From CBDFKK01 sp965248815 (GTDB lineage: Bacteria > Pseudomonadota > Alphaproteobacteria > SMXP01), in the NCBI GenBank assembly GCA_965248815.1, contig CBDFKK010000004.1, positions 107,753 to 171,752 on the forward strand: DNA of 64,000 nucleotides, in the 5' to 3' direction. The position numbers were made by a program, and so were the translations under genes. This document shows positions 35,271 through 44,384 of this stretch, piece by piece; the first letter of the stretch is position 1; each line of letters opens with the position of its first letter. The notes beneath the pieces were generated by a model. It was given only the letters and a program-made list of their open reading frames with translations, was not told where the DNA came from and did not search any database.

Positions 35271-35933
35271 CTAGTTCCGTCGGAACCAGTAAAACCCGAC
35301 ATGGACATCTGGTCCAACGCCGCGGCAAAACTCTGCATTGTTGTCGCATGTGTTGCCTTCGCAGGTTTTGCAAAGGCGGGTTGTTTTGCTATCGAATTTC
35401 TCAAGGGAAGAAAATTCAGGCGCCAGGAAGGCTTCGATTTGCTCTTTGTTTGACCGTCTTGGTCCACCGAACATGCGATCCTGATCCCCGTCGCTATACC
35501 AATGCGCCAATAACAAATCGCCATCGGGTTTAAGAAACCCCAGAAGCTTTTGCTTGTATGCCCGTATGCGATCTCTCGATATATTATGTAGCAAGCCTGA
35601 ATCCAAAACGAGGTCGTATTGTCGATCATGTTCCCATTCGAAGACATCCCCATGAAAGTATTCGACGGAAACATCTTCCTGCTTTGCGAACTGTTTTGAC
35701 ATTTCGACGGCTTCTTCCATGAAATCAAGACCGGTGACGGTCCACCCCAGCTTGGCGAGAGCGACCGTGTCAATACCGGCGCCGCAGCCCAAATCAATAG
35801 CGCTTCCCGGCTTTGATCGCGACTCGTGAACCGGCTGAATCATGGGCATCGCATCCGCGTGATGCCAAGCGAGTTCTTCTTTTCCCTTAGCGTCTTTGTA
35901 ATATCCTTCAAATTTTGCTTTGTCCTCGCTCAT
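35271..35933 (-). CDS. Class I SAM-dependent methyltransferase
   Basis: A 220-residue cytoplasmic Rossmann-fold methyltransferase. SAM motif I is AIDLGCGAGIDTVALAKLGW, motif II is VTGLDFMEEAV, then YDLVLDSGLLHNI and LKPDGDLLLAHWYS. The C-terminal region has a Cys cluster (CKTCEGNTCDNNAEFC) that may bind metal or form disulfides. The substrate is unknown. It has the same orientation as the TauD gene upstream and the MFS gene downstream, with gaps of 68 and 18 bp, so the three probably form one operon. Confidence 0.85.
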   Translation of the reverse strand: MSEDKAKFEGYYKDAKGKEELAWHHADAMPMIQPVHESRSKPGSAIDLGCGAGIDTVALAKLGWTVTGLDFMEEAVEMSKQFAKQEDVSVEYFHGDVFEWEHDRQYDLVLDSGLLHNISRDRIRAYKQKLLGFLKPDGDLLLAHWYSDGDQDRMFGGPRRSNKEQIEAFLAPEFSSLEKFDSKTTRLCKTCEGNTCDNNAEFCRGVGPDVHVGFYWFRRN

Positions 35934-36001
35934 CGGGCCTTTTTCCTCTCAAGTGAAAGTTATGTAATGAGTGGCGCGGAAAAAATAATGGCGCGCGCTT
36001 A

Positions 36002-36859
36002 TTAACGTGTTGGTCCCTGGGTGTCTTCGACGCGGACAGTTTGCATGACACGGCGGCCAGACAATTTGTCTTTGATCAATTTGTGCAGCGTACAGCGATT
36101 GTCCCAAATGGCCAGAGATCCTGGTTCCCAATGAAACCGGCATTGCAATTCCGGCTGCGCGCAATGGGCCTCCAAAAAGGTCATAAGGGCGCGACTTTCT
36201 TCCTGAGATAATTCTTTGATCGACCACATGCGCAGGAAGTCGACATACAACGCCTTTTTGCCGGTTTCGGGATGGACGTGAACCAAGGGATGCTCGGCTG
36301 CTTCACTGCGCGTCGGGAGCGGCGGCATGGATTCAGGCCCCGAAATGACAGTCTTATGAACGCGATCGCGGTCCGCGGGCGGAAAATACCCGGTCAGGCC
36401 TTCGACAAATTTTTGCATGGGCTCAGACAGGGACTCAAAAGCGGCGTAACAATTGACCCAAACGGTGTCGCCGCCCGAATCCGGAATGACGTTGGCCTGC
36501 AGAATTGTCGCCATGTTCGGAATCTCTGCATAGGAATGATCAATATGCAGACACTCTGTGCGCGGTACGTAAGGGTTCTTTCCGGTCTCGGGGTTCAAGA
36601 CATAAGGATCAACACCCTCAGTTGCGCGGCCGAACAACATGCTTTCGTTCTTGAGTTCACCGAAATATTCACCAAATCGTTTGTGCGCTTCAGGGTCGAG
36701 AGCTTGATCCCGGAAAAACAGGACCAAATGCTCCAGCCAGGCATGCTTAATTTCGGCGAAAGTTTCTCGGTCCAGCGGTGCTGAAAGATCAACGCCTGTG
36801 ACTTCTGCGCCTAGACAGCCAGTCAAAGGCCGAACCTGAATGTGTTGGTAGTCGGTCAT
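36002..36859 (-). CDS. TauD/TfdA-type Fe(II)/2-oxoglutarate dioxygenase
   Basis: 285 residues. The start MTDYQHIQVRPLTGCLGAEV, then TGVDLSAPL, is typical of the family. The iron facial triad is H105-x-D107 (CLHIDHSY) plus a distal His in WDNRCTLH, and an Arg near the C-terminus (SGRRVMQTVRV) should bind 2-oxoglutarate. Members hydroxylate sulfonates, phenoxyacetates and other small acids; the substrate here is unknown. It is the first gene of a likely operon with the methyltransferase and MFS genes. AAAGGGAAAG lies before the ATG. Confidence 0.88.
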   Translation of the reverse strand: MTDYQHIQVRPLTGCLGAEVTGVDLSAPLDRETFAEIKHAWLEHLVLFFRDQALDPEAHKRFGEYFGELKNESMLFGRATEGVDPYVLNPETGKNPYVPRTECLHIDHSYAEIPNMATILQANVIPDSGGDTVWVNCYAAFESLSEPMQKFVEGLTGYFPPADRDRVHKTVISGPESMPPLPTRSEAAEHPLVHVHPETGKKALYVDFLRMWSIKELSQEESRALMTFLEAHCAQPELQCRFHWEPGSLAIWDNRCTLHKLIKDKLSGRRVMQTVRVEDTQGPTR

Positions 36860-36948
36860 CTTTCTTCCCTTTCAATTCCGGATCATGAGAGTGAAGCTAG
36901 GTTGTTATCGGCCAATTTGGCTTTACGGGTAAAATGCGGCACTTTACC

Positions 36949-36967
36949 GACTAGTTAGTCAGTGACT
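36949..36967. promoter_or_regulatory. Overlapping palindromes upstream of the TauD operon
   Basis: GACTA-GT-TAGTC (36949-36960) overlaps AGTCA-G-TGACT (36957-36967). It lies about 90 bp upstream of the TauD start and about 170 bp before the next rightward gene, a good place for a TetR-like operator. No regulator gene is adjacent. Confidence 0.35.
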
Positions 36968-37132
36968 TAGATATAGCGTAAGGACCCATTGGTCGGTGCG
37001 CTATAGGACGGGAACAGATTTGACAACGAATATCCAGAGCGCGGTCGCTGCGTCGTCGCAAAGACGCAGAAAGACCTGTCGGATTGCCGTGCCTGCATTG
37101 TGAAGTTGCTAACGCCGCACAAAGGTAAAGCT

Positions 37133-38752
37133 ATGAACGCAACAAGCCACTTGTTCTTTTCCTCAGCTTTGTGGATTGCACTGGTGATGGCGGGGCCGGC
37201 TCATGCTCAGCAATGCACAATTAACGTGGACGCCATAGATCGAGGCGAAAGGACGTCTGTGCTCATTTGCGGCGCCGAATTGTCTTCTGACTATGTTCTC
37301 GATGGCCTCTCCGGATCCGGCATCAGCGCATCTTATGAACAATTTCTTGGAAGATGTGATGTCGAGGTCAAGGATCCAGGTTTGTACGTCGTGCTCAATG
37401 CTGATCAAACAGCGCAGTCCACGTCCTTAAATATTCGTGATGCAAACTCAGGAGCGACGCTATGCAATGAGATGGCGATTGCCGTTCCAGATCGCACACT
37501 TGTTGAATCTACTTCGCTCGAATCCCTTGTTCCAGAAGAGGGTCTCTTTAGGCTCAAGATCAAAGTGAACGAACCTATGGTTTTATCCAGAGCCTGTGAG
37601 GTGGGACTGTCCTTTCCCGAGGGCAAAGGGCCTCCACTTACTTTAATCTCTCCCGATGAAGCCGAAAGTCTTCCGGAAGAGTTCGATCAACCTTTGACAT
37701 GTACTCAATCAACTTTGACGGCACTTGTTCGCACTAAGGGGCAGCAGCGCTATCCAGCCAAAGTGGTTGTCGCCGGCGTCAAAGGTCGCTCTGGCGAGAT
37801 TTCTGAAGCAGTAAGCTACGTGACGCTGCCCTCCCCACATTGGGCTTCATCCATGCCGCAGGAGGACGCGAAGTATGTAGATGTCGATGGCATTCGCACG
37901 CGCTACTTCGAAAAAGGCAAGGGCCCGGCTCTTATTCTCGTTCACGGCGGTCAACCTTCAGCCGCCGGGGCCAATGCTTGGTCTTGGAAGGTAAACTTCG
38001 GTGATCTCTCCAAACATTTTCAAGTGTTCGCTTTAGACCGGTTGGGTCAGGGATATACCGACAACCCTAGGACGAAGAAAGATTTCGAAAATTATTACCA
38101 AGGCGTTTCCGACCACCTTTACGGATTTATAGTAGCACTTGATCTTGATGACGTTAGTCTCGTTGGTCAATCCCAAGGAGGCTGGCCGGTAACGCGGGTG
38201 GCGCTCGATCATCCGGATCAAATCAGCTGTTTAATCAATGTCGATACCACCATTGTCGCCCCGCTCGACGACCCTCAGGGGCGCGGAGTGAAATTTTATA
38301 TGTATCATGCAGGATTCCTTCATCCAAAAGATGGCGCCACGATTGAAAGTCTTCTCAGGGGAAGTGAGTTCTATTCACATACGTTGAACAATTTGACCGA
38401 AGAAAAAGCGCACAGAACTTTGGCAATTTCCCGGTTACCGAAGTTTCTCGAGGCAGCGAAAACGACAAACGAACTAGGCCTGAACCCCCTTCATCCAGAC
38501 TATCGAGCGCTGAAAAAAGATCTTCTTGCCGATATGGCGAGTGGCCGCCTTGATGTGCCCACGCTCATCGTTTGGGGGCACAATGATCCGGAAGGGTCGT
38601 TCGATTCCGGCTTTAATCTATTCAAATTATTGAGCGAAGCCGGGAGTCCTGTGGCGTTTCACGTTTTTGCCAATGCTGGACACCAGCCATTTGTAGAATA
38701 TCCAAATGAGTTTAACAGACTGGTGGTAAGTTTTTGCGGATCCGCGATCTGA
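37133..38752 (+). CDS. Exported two-domain alpha/beta hydrolase
   Basis: 539 residues from ATG at 37133 (AAAGG upstream); GTG at 37100 is less likely. The signal peptide is HLFFSSALWIALVMAGPAHA. Residues about 25-250 form a beta-rich domain I do not recognise. From about 255 the fold is an alpha/beta hydrolase: GPALILVHGGQPS, LDRLGQGYTDNP, nucleophile Ser in LVGQSQGGWPV (near 344), Asp in WGHNDPEGSF and His in FANAGHQPF. It resembles meta-cleavage-product hydrolases, but the export signal and extra domain are unusual. Confidence 0.8.
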   Translation: MNATSHLFFSSALWIALVMAGPAHAQQCTINVDAIDRGERTSVLICGAELSSDYVLDGLSGSGISASYEQFLGRCDVEVKDPGLYVVLNADQTAQSTSLNIRDANSGATLCNEMAIAVPDRTLVESTSLESLVPEEGLFRLKIKVNEPMVLSRACEVGLSFPEGKGPPLTLISPDEAESLPEEFDQPLTCTQSTLTALVRTKGQQRYPAKVVVAGVKGRSGEISEAVSYVTLPSPHWASSMPQEDAKYVDVDGIRTRYFEKGKGPALILVHGGQPSAAGANAWSWKVNFGDLSKHFQVFALDRLGQGYTDNPRTKKDFENYYQGVSDHLYGFIVALDLDDVSLVGQSQGGWPVTRVALDHPDQISCLINVDTTIVAPLDDPQGRGVKFYMYHAGFLHPKDGATIESLLRGSEFYSHTLNNLTEEKAHRTLAISRLPKFLEAAKTTNELGLNPLHPDYRALKKDLLADMASGRLDVPTLIVWGHNDPEGSFDSGFNLFKLLSEAGSPVAFHVFANAGHQPFVEYPNEFNRLVVSFCGSAI

Positions 38753-38782
38753 GACAATAAGTCTATAATGGAGCACTGTGTT

Positions 38783-39724
38783 ATGAACATCTATTTATCG
38801 CATTCATCAAATAATAGATTCTCAGGGGTTCGAAGATTGCTTTGTCTTCTGACCGTTGCAATTTCCTTTATATCTCTGGAAGCGCGCGCCGAACTTTTGG
38901 ATCAGGACATGGCAGGTCTAAGCCAAGAACAAAAGCGCCTGGCGACGGAGATGCTCGAATTTGTCGCGTCCATGGAGGAAAAGCTGTGGGGTGTCGTCGA
39001 AGAGCTGCATGGCGATGCAGAGCTTGAGGTGAAGGAGGTGGATGACGAAGCCGCCGATTATGTGATCAAGGCGGCGCGGGGCGATGTAATCGCCAAGGCT
39101 TTGTTCATGACCAATGTGAACCGCCAAGCCAATCCACCTTATATACCCGACAGTGCGTGGAATCGTTATATCAAGATCGACATCTATCCGGCCACGCCCC
39201 TTGTCGGGAAACTCCATATCACCTTGAGTTTTAACATCCACAAAGATGGCGAAACTGGGTTAGGCGGCTGGATGGATACCGTACCGGCCACCTGGAATGA
39301 CGAAGACCACGACACCATGCGGGATGTCGTCGATGAGATCTTTGCCCGCTATGATGTGGATGTGGCACCTTATCGCGATCTTGTGTGCGTTGGCGATCCG
39401 GAGGAAATCGACCGCCGTTACCGGCGCAAGCCCGCTTGTTCCGGTGCCAGTTTCTATTTTCGGCCTGGCCAACCGCCGCCGTTCGAAGTGAATAACACCA
39501 ATTTCCAATTCATCACCGAGACCTTCGAGACCATGTTCGACGTCTATATCGGCACACTCAAGGCAAGGAAAGATCAGCCGTACACGGAGGAAGACGTGGC
39601 CAATCAGGACGCCATGCACAAAAGAGGCCTTGTGGATGGGCTTATGTCCGATCCCGTTGTGCGTGACCTCATTCCCCCTGCCGTGTGGATCCTGTCGAAC
39701 ACACCGCCAAGTGCGAAGTTTTGA
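38783..39724 (+). CDS. Exported protein of unknown function
   Basis: 313 residues from ATG at 38783, with GGAG 9 bases upstream. A signal peptide ends near SLEARA. The body is mixed alpha/beta and charged, with NVNRQANPPYIPDSAWNRYI, KLHITLSFNIHKDGETGLGG and TETFETMFDVYIGTLKARKD. No catalytic motif is recognised. Part of the C-terminal region (39402-39589) is duplicated at 33521-33708. It starts 30 bp after the alpha/beta hydrolase and may be co-transcribed with it. Confidence 0.65.
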   Translation: MNIYLSHSSNNRFSGVRRLLCLLTVAISFISLEARAELLDQDMAGLSQEQKRLATEMLEFVASMEEKLWGVVEELHGDAELEVKEVDDEAADYVIKAARGDVIAKALFMTNVNRQANPPYIPDSAWNRYIKIDIYPATPLVGKLHITLSFNIHKDGETGLGGWMDTVPATWNDEDHDTMRDVVDEIFARYDVDVAPYRDLVCVGDPEEIDRRYRRKPACSGASFYFRPGQPPPFEVNNTNFQFITETFETMFDVYIGTLKARKDQPYTEEDVANQDAMHKRGLVDGLMSDPVVRDLIPPAVWILSNTPPSAKF

Positions 39725-39860
39725 TCGTTTTCGCATTGATCAATAATCTGATCGGGCTCATTCAAGCTTTCGGGCTGGATCGCCCAACTCGAAGAGGTAT
39801 CATCGCGCACCGCGTCGAACCGTATAATCCCGACAACTCTTAATGGCCGCTTAGGGTCTT

Positions 39861-41527
39861 GGCTGTGTAAAAAGGTTTGCCGACTGAGCTGTTTTGAATC
39901 CGATTTGACCGAATGCCGCCGTCAGCAGCGTTGTTTTGGTTTTTCGGCCTCTGAGTGGCCCTATGTGCGCGATGTTGGCTTGAGAGCGAGGCTTTGAGAG
40001 GATTTCAGTAATTATGAGCTCATGGGTCTAAGCCCTGATTGCCGCCATGAGCGGCCCACGCCGAAGATGTTCATGACCCGCTTGAGATTGTAAGCAAGCA
40101 CATGCAGCGCCATCTCGGTACGGACCTTTCTGATCGTCTTCATGAGGAAGTGAGTTGAACCCATCCACATCTTGATCGTGCCGAAAGGATGCTCGACAGT
40201 TTCACGCCGCTGGCACATCTTTTCCGGATGGGCGTCCAGCCGCGCCTGAACTTCTTCAAGGAGATCTTCGTGTTTCCAACGGGTGACGCGACGTTCTTTG
40301 CCTGTGGTGCATTTGTTTTTGATTGAGCAGACCTGGCAAGTGTTGGTCCAGTAGCGGCGTAGCGTTAAGCCCCCTTCCTCGGTGGTGTAACGGTAGGTGA
40401 GCCGTTCGCCGGCAGGACAGATGTAAACATCCTCCTCGGCCACATACCGGAAGTCCTGTTTGACGAACATGCCTTTCTTCTTGTTGCCGGAGGTCAGCGG
40501 CTTGGGCAGCGTGACCGTGATACCAGCCTCATCACACGCCAATATCTCTTCACTGCTAAAGTAGCCGCGATCGGCAACGGCATCGAGCGCGTCGGTCTTT
40601 AAGACAGCCTTTGTTTCCTTGGCCATAGGCGAGAGTTGTGAGCGGTCGTTGCCCACATTGGTGACGTCGTGAGCGACGATCAAATGATGCGTGATGTCCA
40701 CTGATGCCTGAACATTGTAACCGACAACGCCGGATCCTCTGCCGCTTGTTGCCATCGAACGCGCGTCGGGATCGGTGAGCGAGATCTGCTGATCCGGTGT
40801 CTGCAACATGCGGGCATTGAGCACCTCGAGGCGCTGCATCTCCTGTTTCAATCTGGCAATCTTTTGCCTGAGCCGGGCCGTCTTGGTCTTGAGCGCCGGT
40901 GTCGGCTCCTGGCGGTCGGCGCTGTCCAATTGGCGTAGATAGCGGGTCACGCTGTCCTCAATCTGAGCCATGCGCCTTTGCATCTTGGCGCGCGTAAAGT
41001 TCCGGTCACGGTTGTTCACCGCCTTGAATTTGGAACCGTCGATCGCCACAGAAGCTTTGGCAAGAAGACCGATGTCGCGGCACAGGGCCACAAACTGAGA
41101 GCAGACCTTGGAGATCGCCCGCCCATTGTCCTTGCGGAAGTCCGCAATCGTTTTGTGATCGGGCACCAGCCGTCCCGTCAGCCACATCACCTCCACATTG
41201 CGCGCCGCTTCGCGCTCAAGCCGCCGGCTCGACTGAACCCGGTTGAGATAGCCGTAAATGTAGAGCTTCAGTAAAACCGATGGATGGTAGGCCGGTCTTC
41301 CCGTTGCCTTCGGCAAAACGTGCCCAAAGCCCAGAGGCCCAAGGTCAAGTTCATCAACAAAGACATCGATCACACGGATCGGATTATCTTCATCGACAAA
41401 ATCTTCAAGCGTCTCGGGAAGAAAACTACTCTGATCCCGATCCGTCCCTTCAACAAACCGCTTCATCAAATCCTCCCGCCAAAAGGATCAGGAGAATCAT
41501 ACTATGCATCCGCGTTTTTACACAGCC
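39861..41527 (-). mobile_element. IS1182-family element
   Basis: The transposase gene is bracketed by 13-bp inverted repeats GGCTGTGTAAAAA (39861-39873) and TTTTTACACAGCC (41515-41527). No clear target duplication is seen. The 39725-39860 stretch beside it shows no gene. Confidence 0.8.
40012..41469 (-). CDS. IS1182-family transposase
   Basis: 485 residues. The N-terminal DUF772 part reads ATGRPAYHPSVLLKLYIYGY and LNRVQSSRRLEREAARNVEV. The DDE region includes VAIDGSKFKAVNNRDRNFT, a coiled segment (LRQKIARLKQEMQRLEVL), VGYNVQASVDITHHLIVAHD, DAVADRGYFSSEEI, a Cys-rich TCQVCSIKNKCTTGK and RRETVEHPFGTIKMWMGSTH. The frame is intact. Confidence 0.92.
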   Translation of the reverse strand: MMKRFVEGTDRDQSSFLPETLEDFVDEDNPIRVIDVFVDELDLGPLGFGHVLPKATGRPAYHPSVLLKLYIYGYLNRVQSSRRLEREAARNVEVMWLTGRLVPDHKTIADFRKDNGRAISKVCSQFVALCRDIGLLAKASVAIDGSKFKAVNNRDRNFTRAKMQRRMAQIEDSVTRYLRQLDSADRQEPTPALKTKTARLRQKIARLKQEMQRLEVLNARMLQTPDQQISLTDPDARSMATSGRGSGVVGYNVQASVDITHHLIVAHDVTNVGNDRSQLSPMAKETKAVLKTDALDAVADRGYFSSEEILACDEAGITVTLPKPLTSGNKKKGMFVKQDFRYVAEEDVYICPAGERLTYRYTTEEGGLTLRRYWTNTCQVCSIKNKCTTGKERRVTRWKHEDLLEEVQARLDAHPEKMCQRRETVEHPFGTIKMWMGSTHFLMKTIRKVRTEMALHVLAYNLKRVMNIFGVGRSWRQSGLRPMSS

Positions 41528-41687
41528 TGGGTCAAACTCGGCCGAAATAGACCTTGGGTGTTACGACTATTAATTCGGGCAACCGGCCGCGACCAGGCAA
41601 ACGTGCGGATTGACTTGAGGCAAAATCATTCGAGGCATAGGATGAAGGCGCGGAACCCATGGAAGAGACCGCAGAGGTGATTGCGTT

Positions 41688-42863
41688 GTGGCAAGCGCCA
41701 TGAACAAAGCGGATCCAAATATTTTCCAAGCCGTCTCTGACGACATGGCGCACTGCGCTGTGCCCGTTCGCTCGGACATGATCGAGGCACACGCTCTAGT
41801 CTTGACGCGGCTTGCGCAACCGGGGACCTGGTGGACGGGCTCTGAGCGGATCGCCATCGCCGCCGAATCTCGCGCCGCGAATTCTTGTGCGTTTTGTGCG
41901 GAGCGCAAACAAGCGCTGAGCCCCTATACGATAAAAGGCACCCACGCGACGCACGAGGGCTCTGGCGGTGTGCTGCCTGAAGCAATCATCGATATTATTC
42001 ACTTGGCGACGACCGACGCACCGCGCATGACGGCCCGGGCCATCGAGAAATTGTCAGACGACGGATTGAGCGATGCTCACTATGTCGAAGCGCTGGGCAT
42101 TCTCGTTGCCCTGCGCAGCATGGATCAAACGTGCCGCGGTCTCGGCGTACCGCTGCACGCGCTGCCCAAACCGGTTCCTGGAGAGCCCAGCCGCAATAGG
42201 CCCGAGGATGCAGGCGGCGATGAAGCGTTTGTGCCGATGCTGCCGGATCAGAAACCTCTCCCTCCAAACGATGATCTGTGGGGGGAGCGTTCGGGCAACG
42301 TCATTCGCGCCATGAGTCTGGTGCCCGACGCGGTTCGCGACCTCCTGACGCTGAGCGATGTGCATTATCTCCCGTCGGCCCAGATCATGGAATTCGACGC
42401 GGGCCGCGCCCTTAGCCGTGCGCAAATTGAGCTCCTGGCTGGACGGGTGTCTGCTATCAACGATTGCTTTTACTGAACGTCCTTCCATTCGACGATGCTC
42501 AGTTTGAGTGTCAAAAACAAAGGCGGAGAAGTTGATTTAGGCGGTGTCGTGAAAGGCGCCGACGAGGTCGACGATCGTATTCCCTCTGGCAAGACGCTGG
42601 CACGCTTTGCGGAGGCAATTGTTCTTGGTACGGACGCAGATGTGGCCCTTGTTGGCGACGAAGTCATCACAGCAGTTGGTCCTGAAGGTTTTGTGGACGC
42701 GGCCGGTGTCATCGGCAATTTCGAACGCATGGTCCGCATCGCGGACGGGACTGGGATTCCCCTCGATGAGATGGGGATGGGTATGAGCTCCGAAATCCGG
42801 GAAGAACTTGGACTTAACTCGTTTCCCAGTGCCGTTCATTCCCTGGGGCCGAAGCCCGCCTGA
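41688..42863 (+). CDS. AhpD/carboxymuconolactone-decarboxylase-like protein, probable selenoprotein (in-frame UGA at 42474)
   Basis: Two open frames, 41688-42476 and 42477-42863, lie in the same phase, separated only by TGA at 42474-42476. Read through, they make one 391-residue protein with two AhpD-like regions. The first has C67-A-F-C70 (AANSCAFCAERK). The second reads LSRAQIELLAGRVSAINDCF, Y, UGA, TSFHSTML, i.e. C260-F-Y-U263-T-S-F-H. The UGA thus replaces the second redox Cys of the CxxC...H motif. The AhpD pattern continues past it (LARFAEAIVLGTDA, FERMVRIADGTGIPLDE). GTG at 41688 has AGAGGTG upstream. The likely role is thiol/selenol peroxidase or disulfide reductase. A simple Cys-to-stop mutation is the alternative. 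Confidence 0.75.
42477..42512 (+). promoter_or_regulatory. Candidate bacterial SECIS hairpin after the in-frame UGA
   Basis: GATGCTCA (42494-42501) and TGAGTGTC (42505-42512) form an 8-bp stem with two G-U pairs, around loop GTT. The loop begins with G and lies 25 nt after the UGA, fitting the published bacterial SECIS rule (G among the first loop bases, 16-37 nt spacing). A competing fold pairs ACTGA (42472) with TCAGT (42499) and CGTC with GACG. Confidence 0.45.
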
Positions 42864-42999
42864 CCGGCGCGCTTACGTGCGAACGCTTCTTAGTTCAACC
42901 GAGGCTAATCTATTCAGCTGTTCGTCATTTCTGGTCCAACCCGCCGTTTGATGCTAAAATTGACCTTCTGGCGCCGAGAACCTTTCAGGAGATACGGCC

Positions 43000-43257
43000 A
43001 TGTCCAGACTTATACTTGTCACTGCTTGCCTTCTGTTATTGGTTTCCACGAGTTGCGGTCTCAGAGAGACGCCCATTCCAAGCGCCGCTCAGAACGCGCC
43101 TGCGTCTGCACCTGTACTTATGCTTGCGCAATCGGATTGCTTGTCGTTTTGCACACGGCAATATCAAGCTTGTTCTCAACCATGTGCCGCAACTGACGCA
43201 ACGTGCAAAGGCTCGTGTCGTGCGCAACGGTCTGACTGCATGAAACAGTGCCGTTGA
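43000..43257 (+). CDS. Small Cys-rich exported protein or lipoprotein
   Basis: 85 residues. An N-terminal hydrophobic segment (MSRLILVTACLLLLVSTSCG) ends in a possible lipobox VSTSC. The mature part ends in a Cys-dense region (DCLSFCTRQYQACSQPCAAT, then CKGSCRAQRSDCMKQC) with Cys spacing suited to disulfides or metal. CAGGAG lies 10 bases before the ATG. No family recognised. It follows the AhpD-like redox gene by about 140 bp. Confidence 0.65.
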   Translation: MSRLILVTACLLLLVSTSCGLRETPIPSAAQNAPASAPVLMLAQSDCLSFCTRQYQACSQPCAATDATCKGSCRAQRSDCMKQCR

Positions 43258-43293
43258 GCGGTTAAAACCGGTAATCAATTCCGCTTCACCGGA

Positions 43294-44115
43294 TCAGTCA
43301 TTTTGTTTTCGTTGTGACGACAATACTTCCGGCTTAAAGACCAACTCGTAGCGTTCCCACATTTTTGTGTAGCGCCCGGTGAGTTCCACGTCATCGTCGA
43401 CGACGTGAAAAATAGTGTTCAAACACTCGTCATTGTCTATGCATTCCAAAGTCAACCTCGCGAGCCCGTCTCTTGAGATGGCCCCCACGACCGTATGGTC
43501 TGTGGTCATGCGCGCATTGCCGGACTCTGTCGTCTCAAGAGGTAGAAGTGTCATGTGACGCATTATTGTGTAGGGCACCCCGCTACTCGTGAGGATGGTT
43601 TCCGCCTCGTCCTTTGCGACGAGCGAGCCGAGCCGCATTTCTTGCACATTTTCCATTCTGAATAATTCGGCGCTATCGCCGGATCCGGTCGCGCCGTGCA
43701 ATATGATTTGCCGGACGCCGGTCGCCGCCGCCCACTTTGAAATCAATCTCTGACTTTCAGGATAATACCTAACATCGCCGCCTTGGGGCTGGCCCGAGGC
43801 GTCGACAATCGCCCTGTAAGATGCGCCCTTAAACACGCGTTCGACATCCGCGTCGTCAAGCAAATCACCGGTCACGTATGTCAGCTCAAGCCCCGCTAGC
43901 CGTTCCCGATTTGACGTTGGGCGCACGAGTACAGTGACATCATCACCGGCCTCAACCAAATCTTTGACGATCTCCGAGCCCAGTTTGCCTGTTCCCCCGA
44001 GCACCAAAACCCCGCCATCGGCGGCTTCAGCATCGGCGGCTTCAGCATCGGCGGCTTCAGCAAAGGGACCCCACAATAAAAGGGCGGCAAAAGCGACGCT
44101 AAGTTTTTTCAACAT
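43294..44115 (-). CDS. NAD(P)-binding NmrA/SDR-like protein with signal peptide
   Basis: 273 residues. A signal-peptide-like start (MLKKLSVAFAALLLWGPFAE) leads into AADAEAADAEAADG, encoded by about three copies of a 15-bp tandem repeat (43997-44060 region). The Rossmann motif follows at once: VLVLGGTGKLGSEIVKDLVE. Later come DLLDDADVERVFKGA, ILHGATGSGD and SGVPYTIMRHMTLLPLE, as in NmrA-type atypical SDRs. Export of a nucleotide-binding Rossmann protein is unusual; Tat features are absent. Confidence 0.8.
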   Translation of the reverse strand: MLKKLSVAFAALLLWGPFAEAADAEAADAEAADGGVLVLGGTGKLGSEIVKDLVEAGDDVTVLVRPTSNRERLAGLELTYVTGDLLDDADVERVFKGASYRAIVDASGQPQGGDVRYYPESQRLISKWAAATGVRQIILHGATGSGDSAELFRMENVQEMRLGSLVAKDEAETILTSSGVPYTIMRHMTLLPLETTESGNARMTTDHTVVGAISRDGLARLTLECIDNDECLNTIFHVVDDDVELTGRYTKMWERYELVFKPEVLSSQRKQND

Positions 44116-44384
44116 GAGGGTACTCCCGAAATCAGCTAAGCCATTTATGCAAGTCTATGCGGTCCAGCTGACACCGATCAAGACGTCCATCCCTTCGCCG
44201 TCACTCTTTGGATATACATGGCGTACAATACGGAGACGAGGGCCCCCAAATATGAGAAACAACATGAAAGTAGAGAGATAAAATAATCCTCTTGTTGTCG
44301 CTTCAGAGGCGTCTTGCTGTTGTGTTCAGTAGGCTCTACCGCGTCTAAAGTGGAACGCAATCGGTTGGAAAAGGGATCTTCGCC

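Noticed and set aside
38783..39724. Possible coproporphyrinogen oxidase-like fold for the exported protein
   Set aside because: Only vague resemblance in aromatic and charged stretches; no catalytic motif could be matched.
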